From positions 13,159,001 through 13,223,000 of the forward strand of contig JACGWO010000006.1 in assembly GCA_034509735.1 (NCBI GenBank): a stretch of 64,000 bases of DNA, in the 5' to 3' direction. A program made the position numbers and the translations under genes. Shown piece after piece: positions 24,240 through 33,810 of the stretch (position 1 is its first letter; every line of letters begins with the position of its first letter). The DNA is from Sesamum alatum (Eukaryota; Streptophyta; Magnoliopsida; Lamiales; Pedaliaceae). The notes beneath the pieces were generated by a model. That model was not told where the DNA came from. It made no database searches and saw only the letters and a program-made list of their open reading frames with translations.

Positions 24240-24597
24240 TGAATAATTTAAATCTAATTGATTTAGAAACAGAGATCCCATTAGTAGACTATTCTAAAAT
24301 AATAGATTTTAGTCCTGGATCTCTAGTTAGAAAAAGAAATTCAGAAAGAATTCAAGGAAGAAAGATGGAAACCATTTAGGAAATGGTTCTTTGAAAAACT
24401 TTAATATAGCAAACCAAAAAATAATCTCTCAACAATTTTATAAAGAATTAACTATAAGGAATAAAATAGTTGCTTTTGTTCCCTGGTTTCTCATCAAATA
24501 TTCAGAACAATATTTAAATGTACTAGAGAGAAAGTATTTTTTAGATAATGGAAAAATTGTTAATAACATATTTCCCCTCAACAATCATTTAAAATGA
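24240..24597 (+). pseudogene. Small pararetroviral ORF after movement protein (broken)
   Basis: An ATG at 24240 follows the movement-protein stop and opens a short frame that ends near 24379. A second open piece (24391-24597) covers the rest in another frame. The final TGA overlaps the ATG of the next ORF (ATGA at 24594-24597), the close packing typical of these viruses. I recognise no domain. Position alone would fit a small aphid-factor-like or unknown ORF, and I do not assign one. Confidence 0.5.
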
Positions 24598-25010
24598 ACT
24601 CGAATGAAATAGAAATTAATTTTAAAGCATTTTCAAAATTAATTGAAGATGATACCCTAATAATTACAATGGCCCAAATTAATGAGTTAATGAAAAAACA
24701 AAATTATACAAATTTGTATTTAAATATTATAGGAGAACAAATTACCGAACTAAATAAAAAAATAGATAAAATATCTAATTGGCAGCAGGAAATTAATTCT
24801 AAAAATACAGTAATTGGTGGACTAAATAAAGAAATCATAGCAAAATCATCAATCCAACCGCCTCCTGAAATTGAAGATTTCCATTTAAAACCCTTAGGAG
24901 AATTAGAAAAATTATTGGATCAAAAATTTAGGGACTTAAAATTAAACACCTTAAGTGATGACATGACAACTGAAAATAGTAGAAAAAAATTTGCCAGAAG
25001 GAATAAATAA
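24594..25010 (+). CDS. Pararetroviral coiled-coil ORF, probably upstream part of the coat-protein ORF
   Basis: 138 codons from an ATG that overlaps the previous stop. Residues about 35-75 are rich in L, I, E, K and N with heptad-like spacing (around LYLNIIGEQITELNKKIDKI), suggesting a coiled coil. Position just ahead of the coat protein recalls virion-associated proteins of caulimoviruses. However, the coat-protein frame is entered at an A7 run (about 24985-24991), so the two may be one ORF separated by a run-length error. Confidence 0.55.
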   Translation: MNSNEIEINFKAFSKLIEDDTLIITMAQINELMKKQNYTNLYLNIIGEQITELNKKIDKISNWQQEINSKNTVIGGLNKEIIAKSSIQPPPEIEDFHLKPLGELEKLLDQKFRDLKLNTLSDDMTTENSRKKFARRNK

Positions 25011-26511
25011 AATAGAGAAATATGCTAGGAAGCCTATGCAAACAAAATTTTATTATCCTAGGCCCACACCTCAAGACATACTATATGAGGAACAAGAGAT
25101 TTATGACCAGCATAGCTATAATGGGAAACAAATTTATGAATGGAATATAGATGGTTATACAGAAAGACAAATCTACAATACTATTCACAGAATGATGATG
25201 TATAGTACTGTCTGTAAAGGAAATAATAATACAGATAAGGCTATTGCTAAAATGATTATAGCAGGTTTTACAGGACAATTAAAAGGCTGGTGGGATAATT
25301 ATCTTAGCCCGATGGACAGAAATGAAATTTTGAGTACAGTCAAACCAGAAAATATGGAAGAACAAGCAGTCTATACACTTGCCATTAATATAGTAGAACA
25401 TTTTACAGGGAGATGGTCCGATAATAGTGAAAATATTAGAACCCTATTACAGAATTTCCAATGTAAAACTCTAACATCCTTTAGGTTTTACAAAGATGTC
25501 TTCCTTACTAGAGTAATGGAACTCCCAGAATCCAATGATGCTCATTGGAAATCTAGATTCATCGATGGACTTCCTCACCTATTCGCTGAAAGGGTTAGGA
25601 AGAATCTCAGAAATGGAGGGGTAGCAATAAATTATAATCAATATACTTATGGGAAGTTAATTGGAACTTGCATTCAAGAAGGTTTAAATCTATGCAATGA
25701 AATTAGATTAAATAAACAAATTAAAAGACAAAATTTAACAGAGAAGAAACAACTAGGAGAATTTTGTGCTCAATTTGGAATAGAAATGATGCCGTCAGAT
25801 AGACAAAAAATTCCCAAATATAGGACCCCAGAGGGAAAAAAGAAAAGACATAAAAAACGGAGTGATAGAAAAGAAAAAAAATAAACAAAGAAACATAACC
25901 AGAAAAGATGAATGGAAAACTAAAAATAATGTAACAAAAAGATAAGAAGATGTTACATTTGCGGTGAAACAGACCACCTTGCAAATAGATGTAGAAATAA
26001 AAGAGCTAAAAGATTAAAAAAGAAGATTAATAGTCTTAAATTAGAAGACCAAGAAAAAGAAAATATAATAAATACAATATTTTCTGAAGGAAAAGAATCT
26101 TCCGAATCTGAAGAATTAGAAGAAAATAATCAAGATGAATTAGGAAATATAGAAGAGAATCCTGAGAATTTATCAACCTCGGATGAATCAAATGAAGAAG
26201 AAGATTCTTCTTGTCCATGTAAACAAGGGACTAATGAAGAAGAATCAGATGATGAATTTTATGAATTAATGGCACAATTCAAAGATTTGTCAACAGTAAA
26301 TGTCCTTACAGATAATCATATAGTTGAGTTGCTCAGGGAAATTAAGGACCCTGAAATAAGAAATATTATCCTTAGTAAAATGGATAACAATAGAGGTTCA
26401 TCTTCTGAGTCAAATCAGACATATGAAAACTTAATTAGTAAACCATTTGAACCCTATACAATTACTGAAGTTAAAAAAATACTCAGAGAAAAACAAACCA
26501 TTAAAAGATAA
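24991..26511 (+). pseudogene. Pararetrovirus coat protein with zinc knuckle (broken)
   Basis: The open piece 24991-25884 reads as a caulimovirid capsid: an aromatic block with GWWDNYL (about 25285) and ENIRTLLQNFQCKTLTSFR, then a basic tail. After a stop at 25882 and two compensating frame changes in A runs, the same frame resumes with the RNA-binding knuckle CYICGETDHLANRC at 25951-25992. A very acidic E/S-rich region follows, to 26511. Capsid core, CCHC knuckle and acidic end are the usual features. The last 65 bases overlap the next frame. Confidence 0.75.
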
Positions 26512-28625
26512 CCCTTCCACTGCAGAAGATCTAAAATTAGAAGTTGAAAAATTAAAAGAAGAAATAAAAAATATTAAGAAATATAATCAGACTCTTACTA
26601 CTAGAATAGAAATATTAGAAATAGACAAAAATAACAAATTCATTGAATTAAGTAAAGAGAAAATTGAGGATAATTTCCTATCTACATTAGAGGTAGTGAC
26701 CAGTCAAAAATGGAATATAAAGATTGACTTATTGATAAGTAATAATTTTAGAAAAACATTTACTGCTCTAGTAGATAGTGGGGCAGATATTAATTGTATA
26801 AAAGAAGGATTAATACCAACCAAATACTTTGAAAAAACAACTCATTCATTATCCTCTGCCAATGGGCAAAAAATTGAACATAAGTTTTAAAATCCCAAAA
26901 GCTTATATATGTAATAATAAAAAATGTATCCCTATGAGTTTCCTACTAATTAAGGATTTAACAAATGATATAATCTTAGGAACACCCTTTCTAAAAAAGA
27001 TTTTCCCAATAAAAAACATTAATGACAAAGGTATAATAGGAACATTTGAAGATGAGATAATAAAATTTGAATTTATTACTCAACCAATGGATAAAGTTAT
27101 TAATGAAATAAGAGATTTAATAATTTCTAAAACAAATCAAATCTGTTTTATAAAAGAAGAAATCAATTCTTTACAGATAGATGAATTACTTCAAAATCCA
27201 AAATTACAAGCAAAAATTAAAATGGTTCAAAATAAATTCGAACTTGAGACATGTAATGAACACCCTAATGCATTTTGGCATAGAAAGAAACATATTGTAA
27301 GCCTCCCATATGAAAATGAGTTTTTAGAAAAAAATATTCCCACTAAGGCGAGACCTTGTCAGATGAATTCCGAATATCTAGAGTTATGCAAAGAGGAGAT
27401 TAAGGGATTAGTAGATAAAAAACTAATTAGATCCTCTAAATCACCTTGGTCATGTACTGCTTTTTATGTTAATAAACATGCAGAACAGGAAAGAGGGAGA
27501 CCTAGACTTGTTATCAATTATAAGCCCCTCAATAAAGTTTTAAAATGGATAAGGTATCCAATCCCCAATAAAAAAGATCTTTTAGATAGATTGCATAAGG
27601 CAATAATTTTTTTCAAAATTTGACTTAAAATCAGGATATTGGCAGATTCAGATAAGTGAATCAGATAGATATAAAACTGCATTTACAGTTCCTTTTGGCC
27701 ATTATGAGTGGAATGTTATGCCTTTTGGTCTGAAAAATGCACCTTCAGAATTCCAAAATATCATGAATGATATTTTTAACCAATTCTCGAACTTTATTAT
27801 TGTTTATATTGATGACATCTTAGTCTTCTCCAATAACATAGAAGACCACTTTAAACATTTAGAAATGTTTAAAACGATAGTCATTCAAAATGGATTAGTA
27901 ATATCTAAACAAAAAATGAGTATCTTCCAAACTAAGATAAGATTTTTAGGTCACAATATCGAAAAAGGAGAAATAATTCCCATTAACAGATGCATAGAAT
28001 TTGCAGATAAATTTTCGGATAAAATTATTGATAGAACTCAATTACAGAGATTTTTAGGAAGCCTAAATTATATAGCTCCATATTACAAAAATCTTGCACA
28101 AGACACAGCATTATTATATGATAGGCTCAAGAAAAATCCATTGGAATGGACAGAAGATCACACTAAAGCAGTTAGGCTAATAAAACAGAAGGTTAAATCA
28201 TTACCATGTCTAACACTAGCAAATCCTAATTGGAAAGAAAATAATAGAAACAGATGCTTCTGAAATAGGATTTGGAGGAATATTAAAACAAATCGATAAT
28301 AATAAACAAGAATATTTAGTTAGATTCCATTCTGGAAAATGGAAAGCAGCCCAATTAAATTATGCTACAGTGGCTAAAAGAAGTTCTTGCTATTGTTAAA
28401 TGTGTTTTAAAATTCCAAGATGACTTATTAAACCAAGAATTTATTATCAGAACAGATTGTTCTGCTGCTAAGTTTATGTTTAACAAAAGACTTTAAGCAT
28501 GATGTTTCTAAACAAATGTTTGCTAGATGGCAAGCACATTTAGCTCCATTTAATTTTACAATAGAACATATTAAAGGAAAGACTAATAGTCTTCCTGACT
28601 TCTTATCAAGAGAATATCTAAATGA
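26447..28625 (+). pseudogene. Pararetrovirus protease / reverse transcriptase / RNase H (broken)
   Basis: Order is coiled-coil-like N-terminus, aspartic protease (LVDSGADINCI at 26768-26800), RT (LVINYKPLN near 27507, YIDD at 27805-27816) and RNase H (ETDAS near 28246, RTDCS near 28450, end DFLSRE near 28605). The frame changes near 26885, 27610, 28245, 28385 and 28490, each at or beside an A or T run. This enzyme copies the pregenomic RNA into virion DNA. There is no integrase, so integration was passive. As written it cannot be translated whole. Confidence 0.85.
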
Positions 28626-28984
28626 ACACAGACATTGGTAAATTTAACTGGATTGGAGGAGAATTCTTTATAGGAGTAAGTACCTCCTCTAAAATCCCAG
28701 ATTATTGGGTTGAAGATAGGATTGAAGGAGAAAGTTATTGGATGAATGGACTAAAATGGCCTGTATATAGGTTTGAATTTTGGGATGAGCCTATTGAATA
28801 TAAGGCACGACTTAAAAGAATTCAGAGAATAATAAGAAAAAAGATTGAGGAGAGAAAAAAAATTATTTCGGAAATTCTTATTCAACATCCAAATGCAGAC
28901 ATGTCTTATCATTATCGCATAAAAAATATTTGGATAGCAAATTTGTTGTATCACCAAAAAATTGCAGGATATTATGCCGGTTAA
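28622..28984 (+). CDS. Pararetroviral ORF of unknown function, 120 aa
   Basis: ATG at 28622 overlaps the end of the RNase H frame, and the stop at 28982 abuts the next ATG at 28985. The first half is aromatic and acidic (EFFIGVSTSSKIPDYW); the second is basic (RLKRIQRIIRKKIEERKK), then YHYRIKNIWIANLLYH. I do not recognise a domain. It is one of the few viral frames here that is unbroken. Confidence 0.55.
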   Translation: MNTDIGKFNWIGGEFFIGVSTSSKIPDYWVEDRIEGESYWMNGLKWPVYRFEFWDEPIEYKARLKRIQRIIRKKIEERKKIISEILIQHPNADMSYHYRIKNIWIANLLYHQKIAGYYAG

Positions 28985-30485
28985 ATGAATAATCCTTTTA
29001 TTGCAGGAATGCTTCCTCAAAGAGGAAGAGGCAGAAACTCCTCCAATCAGAGAGGAGGTAGATTTAGACCAGGCGAAATTATACGCCAAGGTAACAGATC
29101 ATTAATTAAAGACAACATTTCCGGAATAGGAAGATACAATAAAGTCTCTGAGGAAGAAAATGAGCTCTTCCAGCAATTCCTCATATTTAAAAAGGAGCAG
29201 AAAAAAATCGCCGCCGAAGAAGTATCATCTTCTTCAGTATCTTATGCTAAAATATTGGAAGAAGAAGATGAGTTAGTAAACTATAAATTTAGTGAACATC
29301 AGGAAGTAATTATACTTCTGGAAAATGAGGATTTAAGGTGGGAAAAAGATCCATGGTATCTAATGAAAAGATATCTGGATGTGACAGCATTCACAGCAGG
29401 TTCATATAAACCAAGGGCTCATTATGAGTGTATCCTGAAAGCAATGCAAAGTGTTGAAATTACTCACACTTATTCCAATAATGGAAAAGAATTTAATTAC
29501 TCAAAAGCAGTAATAAAAAAATTCATTACTGCTGTTGAATGGGGAATTAACCCATTAGGTGAAAAAGAATATATTCATCCAGAGTCTAAATCCCCAATAA
29601 AATTTAATTATTGGGACTATGTTGAAGCATTCAACAAAAACTTTTCTCTATGAAAATTATAAGAGAAAACACACATGGTTTTTCAAAATTTGTCCATTAG
29701 TTTTCCAACAAGAAGTACCAAATTGGGTATTTCAATGGTGGTTAAATTATGGTCCTCCAATTTCTATACTCCCTGAAATTTTCCAGGGTTATTATACGGA
29801 ATGGATCAATTGTTCGCCAAAAATTATCCAGGCGGAAAAATCACAGAAATGGATTGAAGGAATGGCCTCATTCTTCTTTTTTATGGAATTCTCACTTCCA
29901 TGGATTTGGAAATGGCTACCTGAAGTAGGAATGACCTTACAAAAAATTCCTTGTATTAAAAGGAAATCTTGTTCTAAATTTTGGAGTAAATTAATGCTCA
30001 TCAATCCGGAAACAAAAAAATATTTTTGTCAAGAAGCACTTGATGAAATGGAGGAAAAACTCCAAGAATACAAAGCACTCCTGGAGAAGGAAGAAAATCA
30101 GACTCCTAGCCCATTCGAGCAAATATCGCAAAGAATCAGGAGCAAGAGAGGTATTATCTCTAAAGAACAAATGATTGAGGAATATCTCAATCAAGTCCAG
30201 AAAGACCTCAAACGAAATCTGACAGGAGCAGAGTCCCCAATGGAAACCTCTTCCAAAGATGAAGAAAATAAGTATTCTTGTTTAGCAGGGGAATCACAAG
30301 ACCCATTTGAAGAATCCAACCACGAAATTATCCTTGATCAACTATTTCAGGGAATCAGGACTGCTTTGAAAGCAAAATCAAAAGTTGGGACTTCTGAATC
30401 TTCAGAGGAACAAAGGATAGATTACCACAAAAGATCCGAAGAAGAATCGGAAGAAAGTAATTTCTCCAAAATAATGAAGAAATGA
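28985..30485 (+). pseudogene. 3' pararetroviral ORF, RG-rich N-terminus (one frame change)
   Basis: Opens with an arginine/glycine-rich stretch (MLPQRGRGRNSSNQRGGRF), an RNA-binding-like composition. A readable domain to 29653 follows. After a frame change near 29636-29650 (A and T runs) it continues to 30485 with an aromatic block (PNWVFQWWLNYGP, PWIWKWLPEVG), then an acidic, coiled-coil-like tail. Its place, last before the promoter, is that of the caulimovirus transactivator/inclusion protein, but sequence alone does not let me call it that. Confidence 0.6.
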
Positions 30486-30541
30486 AAGCAGACAGCATAA
30501 TGCCGGAAGAAAACAAAGTCGAAAATTTTTGACCGAGTCAA

Positions 30542-30576
30542 AGCAACACGTGTCACACATACAGCAACACGTGTCA
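30542..30576 (+). promoter_or_regulatory. Paired G-box elements upstream of viral promoter
   Basis: AGCAACACGTGTCA occurs twice, 21 bp apart (CACGTG at 30547 and 30568). G-boxes bind plant bZIP/bHLH factors, and about two helical turns of spacing suits cooperative binding. The pair is duplicated at about 32802-32836 without a TATA box. Confidence 0.6.
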
Positions 30577-30680
30577 TTCATGTAATACGTCTGGAGATGA
30601 CTCCAGCCATGTGTCTTAATGCATAAGACACCTGTCAATCACAGACGGATTTGAAATAATACTTTCAGATCCGGCCTCCC

Positions 30681-30715
30681 TATAAATACCCCCTCTTAGA
30701 TCATTAGAGGTAGAA
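30681..30715 (+). promoter_or_regulatory. Pregenomic RNA promoter (TATA box and start region)
   Basis: TATAAATA at 30681-30688 lies after the last ORF and downstream of the G-boxes, the usual place of a 35S-type promoter. A start about 30 bases on (about 30711) is inferred. Transcription would run through the leader and movement protein of copy 2 into the inverted arm. Confidence 0.65.
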
Positions 30716-30919
30716 AAAAAAACACCCTTGTACATGTATATCACCTTCTTTGTCCCTCACTAAATAAGATTTCAGCTTTGTGTACGAGTTTACACTTCTG
30801 TAAGTTTTTTACTTTAAATTATTGTATTTATTTATTGTATTTGTATTCATTTTGCTTTTAGCCTAATGGAAGGCTAAGTTCATACTGTTGAATTATCCAT
30901 GACAACGAAGATGGCAAGG

Positions 30920-30923
<4 letters not shown>

Positions 30924-30953
<30 letters not shown>
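30924..30953 (+). repeat. Poly(A) tract of 30 at the junction before copy 2
   Basis: Thirty uninterrupted A about 210 bases after the inferred RNA start. Copy 1 begins, after the gap, at the same viral position that follows this tract. Confidence 0.9.
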
Positions 30954-30955
<2 letters not shown>

Positions 30956-30956
<1 letters not shown>

Positions 30957-31499
30957 TTTAAATTTATGATAAATATACGGGGAAAATAAATGAATATGGA
31001 AAGGAGACCCTTTGGGTCGTTCCCTTAAATTATGAGGATGAAGGAAGTCTGTTTTACCACTGCTGCCCGGTTTTGCCAAATATGGCGTTGTGTGGGCCTT
31101 TTGGTGGTGTTTTAAGACTGAATTCGTACTTATTAATTTAACGGAGCGTAAAAGGTTCCCAAATTTACTCTATTCCTATTCATTTAAATTCTCTTTATAT
31201 AGATCACAATTTAAGATACTCCTTTTTTTTTGATCGCCTTTCGCCTACATGGTCGGATTTACATTCCGCCTACATGGTCGGATTTTTGGCGATTTTTGTA
31301 TATTTTTGGTATCTCTCGTCTTCCGCCTACATGGCCGGATTTATATTCCGCCTACATGGTCGGATTTTACGGCGAGGTTTTGTATTGTATATTCCCGATC
31401 CCTCCATGGCATGTCGCCATGGCTCCTTATGGTATCAGAGCCATGTTATTGAAGTTGTATTGGATAATTCAACAGTACTTGTTTTATATATTGCTTAAT
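30956..31499 (+). promoter_or_regulatory. Pararetroviral leader, copy 2
   Basis: Together with 30711-30955 this gives a leader of about 790 bases before the movement protein. It contains short start codons, four related 20-base repeats at 31241-31260, 31265-31284, 31322-31341 and 31347-31366, and the primer site at 31430-31442. Long structured leaders with small ORFs are translated by shunting in this family. Confidence 0.7.
31430..31442 (+). promoter_or_regulatory. tRNA-Met primer binding site, copy 2
   Basis: TGGTATCAGAGCC, identical to 23118-23130. Confidence 0.85.
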
Positions 31500-32543
31500 A
31501 TGCAATATTTATCTGTTTCAGATATAAATACTGTTAAAAATTCCAAAAAGGAAGAATATGAAATTCCTAAGAATTTAAGTCAATTAAATAAATGGACAAT
31601 TCCTAAGGTAAATCCTAGATTAATTTATAATTTCGGCCGATTTGATTTTTGGAAGACAAAACAGATTGTAAAGACTAGTGAGGAATCAATAGCCCTTGAT
31701 AATGAAGAAAGAGTAATAAAACTTTTAGATGCTATGGATATAGGGCATTATCAGGATGAATATAAATTTTTACATATAGGATTAGTACAAATTGCTTTTA
31801 AACCCTTAACATTAGAAGGTTTACCTGAAAGTTTTTTAGCTGCTCTTAGAGATGCAAGGAATTTAGATTGGAAAAAATCTTTGATTGGGATAATACAATC
31901 CAGCCTAGCTCACGGGCCGGTATTTTTTAATGTCTATCCGAATTTACAATTGTCCTTATCGGATGCAAATATATTAGATGCTTTAACATTAAATGTTAAA
32001 ACTCATGGGTATAATTATACACCCGGATCTGAATTAATATGTGTATGTTATAGAATATATTATAAACTTCTTCATACCCTTAATCCTAACTGTAGAATAC
32101 AAGATAATAAGTCATTAGAACAAACTATATTTTTTGAAACAAATTTACATAGTTCTAGAATTAATACTAGAAGGCAAATAAAATGGAGTGAAATAGAATT
32201 CCCAGAAAGTTGGATAATTGAGAAAGAAGTTCCAATTTCAAGTCATATAGAAAGTAATTATGCTAGTATTGTTCAAAATCCAGAAGGAAATGTTAGAATA
32301 GACTTTATTAATAACCAACCAAAATGTTTAAGAAGCAATTCTTCAAGATATTCTACACCAGTTGAAATTATGACTCCATCTAGAGCATCCACTTCACAAA
32401 ATAGAGAAGAAAATAGCCAAGAAGATATAAGAGAAAATAAAGTTGAACAAATAAGGATTCAGTCTAATAATATTGCTAAAGGGATATATAAAGATCCAAG
32501 ATTAAATGAAGAATTAACTTCAGAAACAAATTTTTGTTTATAA
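31500..32543 (+). CDS. Pararetrovirus movement protein, copy 2 (intact ORF)
   Basis: 347 codons from the ATG at 31500. The frame is open upstream, and in-frame ATGs at 31419 and 31443 (beside or inside the primer site) are alternatives; I chose the first one clear of that site. The middle part has the 30K-type movement-protein core (NVYPNLQLSLSDANILDAL, GYNYTPGSELICVCY). The last 100 residues are polar and low in complexity. Such proteins widen plasmodesmata for virus spread. From residue 80 on, the DNA is repeated in inverted orientation at 32862-33680, so its transcript could fold on itself. Confidence 0.75.
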   Translation: MQYLSVSDINTVKNSKKEEYEIPKNLSQLNKWTIPKVNPRLIYNFGRFDFWKTKQIVKTSEESIALDNEERVIKLLDAMDIGHYQDEYKFLHIGLVQIAFKPLTLEGLPESFLAALRDARNLDWKKSLIGIIQSSLAHGPVFFNVYPNLQLSLSDANILDALTLNVKTHGYNYTPGSELICVCYRIYYKLLHTLNPNCRIQDNKSLEQTIFFETNLHSSRINTRRQIKWSEIEFPESWIIEKEVPISSHIESNYASIVQNPEGNVRIDFINNQPKCLRSNSSRYSTPVEIMTPSRASTSQNREENSQEDIRENKVEQIRIQSNNIAKGIYKDPRLNEELTSETNFCL

Positions 32544-32557
32544 ATGAATAATTTAAA
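31739..32557 (+). repeat. Inverted repeat, sense arm (819 bp)
   Basis: Pairs with 32862-33680. The arms have equal length, and the 220 movement-protein residues readable on both arms agree at every position I compared. Confidence 0.9.
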
Positions 32558-32861
32558 GAATCCATTTGAAGAATCCAACCACGAAATTATCCTTGATCAA
32601 CTATTTCAGGGAATCAGGACTGCTTTGAAAGCAAAATCAAAAGTTGGGACTTCTGAATCTTCAGAGGAACAAAGGATAGATTACCACAAAAGATCCGAAG
32701 AAGAATCGGAAGAAAGTAATTTCTCCAAAATAATGAAGAAATGAAAGCAGACAGCATAATGCCGGAAGAAAACAAAGTCGAAAATTTTTGACCGAGTCAA
32801 AGCAACACGTGTCACACATACAGCAACACGTGTCATTCATGTAATACGTCTGGAGATTAGA
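32544..32861 (+). pseudogene. Spacer: viral 3' ORF end joined to a small-ORF start, then G-boxes
   Basis: The start of the small ORF after the movement protein (ATGAATAATTTAAA) is joined, with a few extra bases, to the last 60 codons of the 3' ORF (as at 30304-30485). This makes an accidental 66-codon frame, 32544-32744. Viral sequence then continues to about 32858, including both G-boxes but stopping before the TATA box. 32558-32861 is the loop between the inverted arms. Confidence 0.75.
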
Positions 32862-33680
32862 TTTAAATTATTCATTTATAAACAAAAATTTGTTTCTGAA
32901 GTTAATTCTTCATTTAATCTTGGATCTTTATATATCCCTTTAGCAATATTATTAGACTGAATCCTTATTTGTTCAACTTTATTTTCTCTTATATCTTCTT
33001 GGCTATTTTCTTCTCTATTTTGTGAAGTGGATGCTCTAGATGGAGTCATAATTTCAACTGGTGTAGAATATCTTGAAGAATTGCTTCTTAAACATTTTGG
33101 TTGGTTATTAATAAAGTCTATTCTAACATTTCCTTCTGGATTTTGAACAATACTAGCATAATTACTTTCTATATGACTTGAAATTGGAACTTCTTTCTCA
33201 ATTATCCAACTTTCTGGGAATTCTATTTCACTCCATTTTATTTGCCTTCTAGTATTAATTCTAGAACTATGTAAATTTGTTTCAAAAAATATAGTTTGTT
33301 CTAATGACTTATTATCTTGTATTCTACAGTTAGGATTAAGGGTATGAAGAAGTTTATAATATATTCTATAACATACACATATTAATTCAGATCCGGGTGT
33401 ATAATTATACCCATGAGTTTTAACATTTAATGTTAAAGCATCTAATATATTTGCATCCGATAAGGACAATTGTAAATTCGGATAGACATTAAAAAATACC
33501 GGCCCGTGAGCTAGGCTGGATTGTATTATCCCAATCAAAGATTTTTTCCAATCTAAATTCCTTGCATCTCTAAGAGCAGCTAAAAAACTTTCAGGTAAAC
33601 CTTCTAATGTTAAGGGTTTAAAAGCAATTTGTACTAATCCTATATGTAAAAATTTATATTCATCCTGATAATGCCCTATA
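32862..33680 (-). repeat. Inverted repeat, antisense arm (movement-protein fragment)
   Basis: Reverse copy of 31739-32557 without length change. The minus-strand frame reads the movement protein from residue 80 to its stop at 32876, with no promoter or in-frame ATG visible for it. The arm ends at 33680 (GCCCTATA), where ordinary genomic sequence begins. Confidence 0.9.
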
Positions 33681-33701
33681 CTATAAAATACTAAAACGCA
33701 A

Positions 33702-33810
33702 ACTTAGATGATGTTAGACAACATTTGAATTCAGACAACATCGACCGTTAGATCACCTCGAACGTTAGACAACATCGGGATTTAGACCACATCGAAAGTT
33801 AGATGAATTC
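33702..33810 (+). repeat. Degenerate short tandem repeats at the viral border
   Basis: Four or more imperfect copies of a 16-20 base unit with the words GTTAGACAACATCG, TTAGACCACATCG and GTTAGAT, directly beside the virus junction. Confidence 0.6.

Larger units (their letters stand above)
22645..33680 (+). mobile_element. Endogenous pararetrovirus locus (Caulimoviridae), tandem and rearranged
   Basis: Contains one 8311-bp unit (22645-30955), a second partial copy (30956-32557), a 304-bp spacer built from the viral 3' end, and an inverted piece (32862-33680). Family evidence: tRNA-Met primer site, 30K-type movement protein, coat protein with CCHC knuckle, aspartic protease, RT with YIDD, RNase H, and no integrase. 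Most frames are broken at A or T runs. Movement-protein copies differ only in the length of single-base runs as far as I can see. The gene order does not let me assign a genus. Confidence 0.85.

Noticed and set aside
32876..33538. Separate minus-strand movement-protein gene
   Set aside because: It is the inverted copy of 31739-32557; no promoter or ATG, and N-terminal 80 residues missing.
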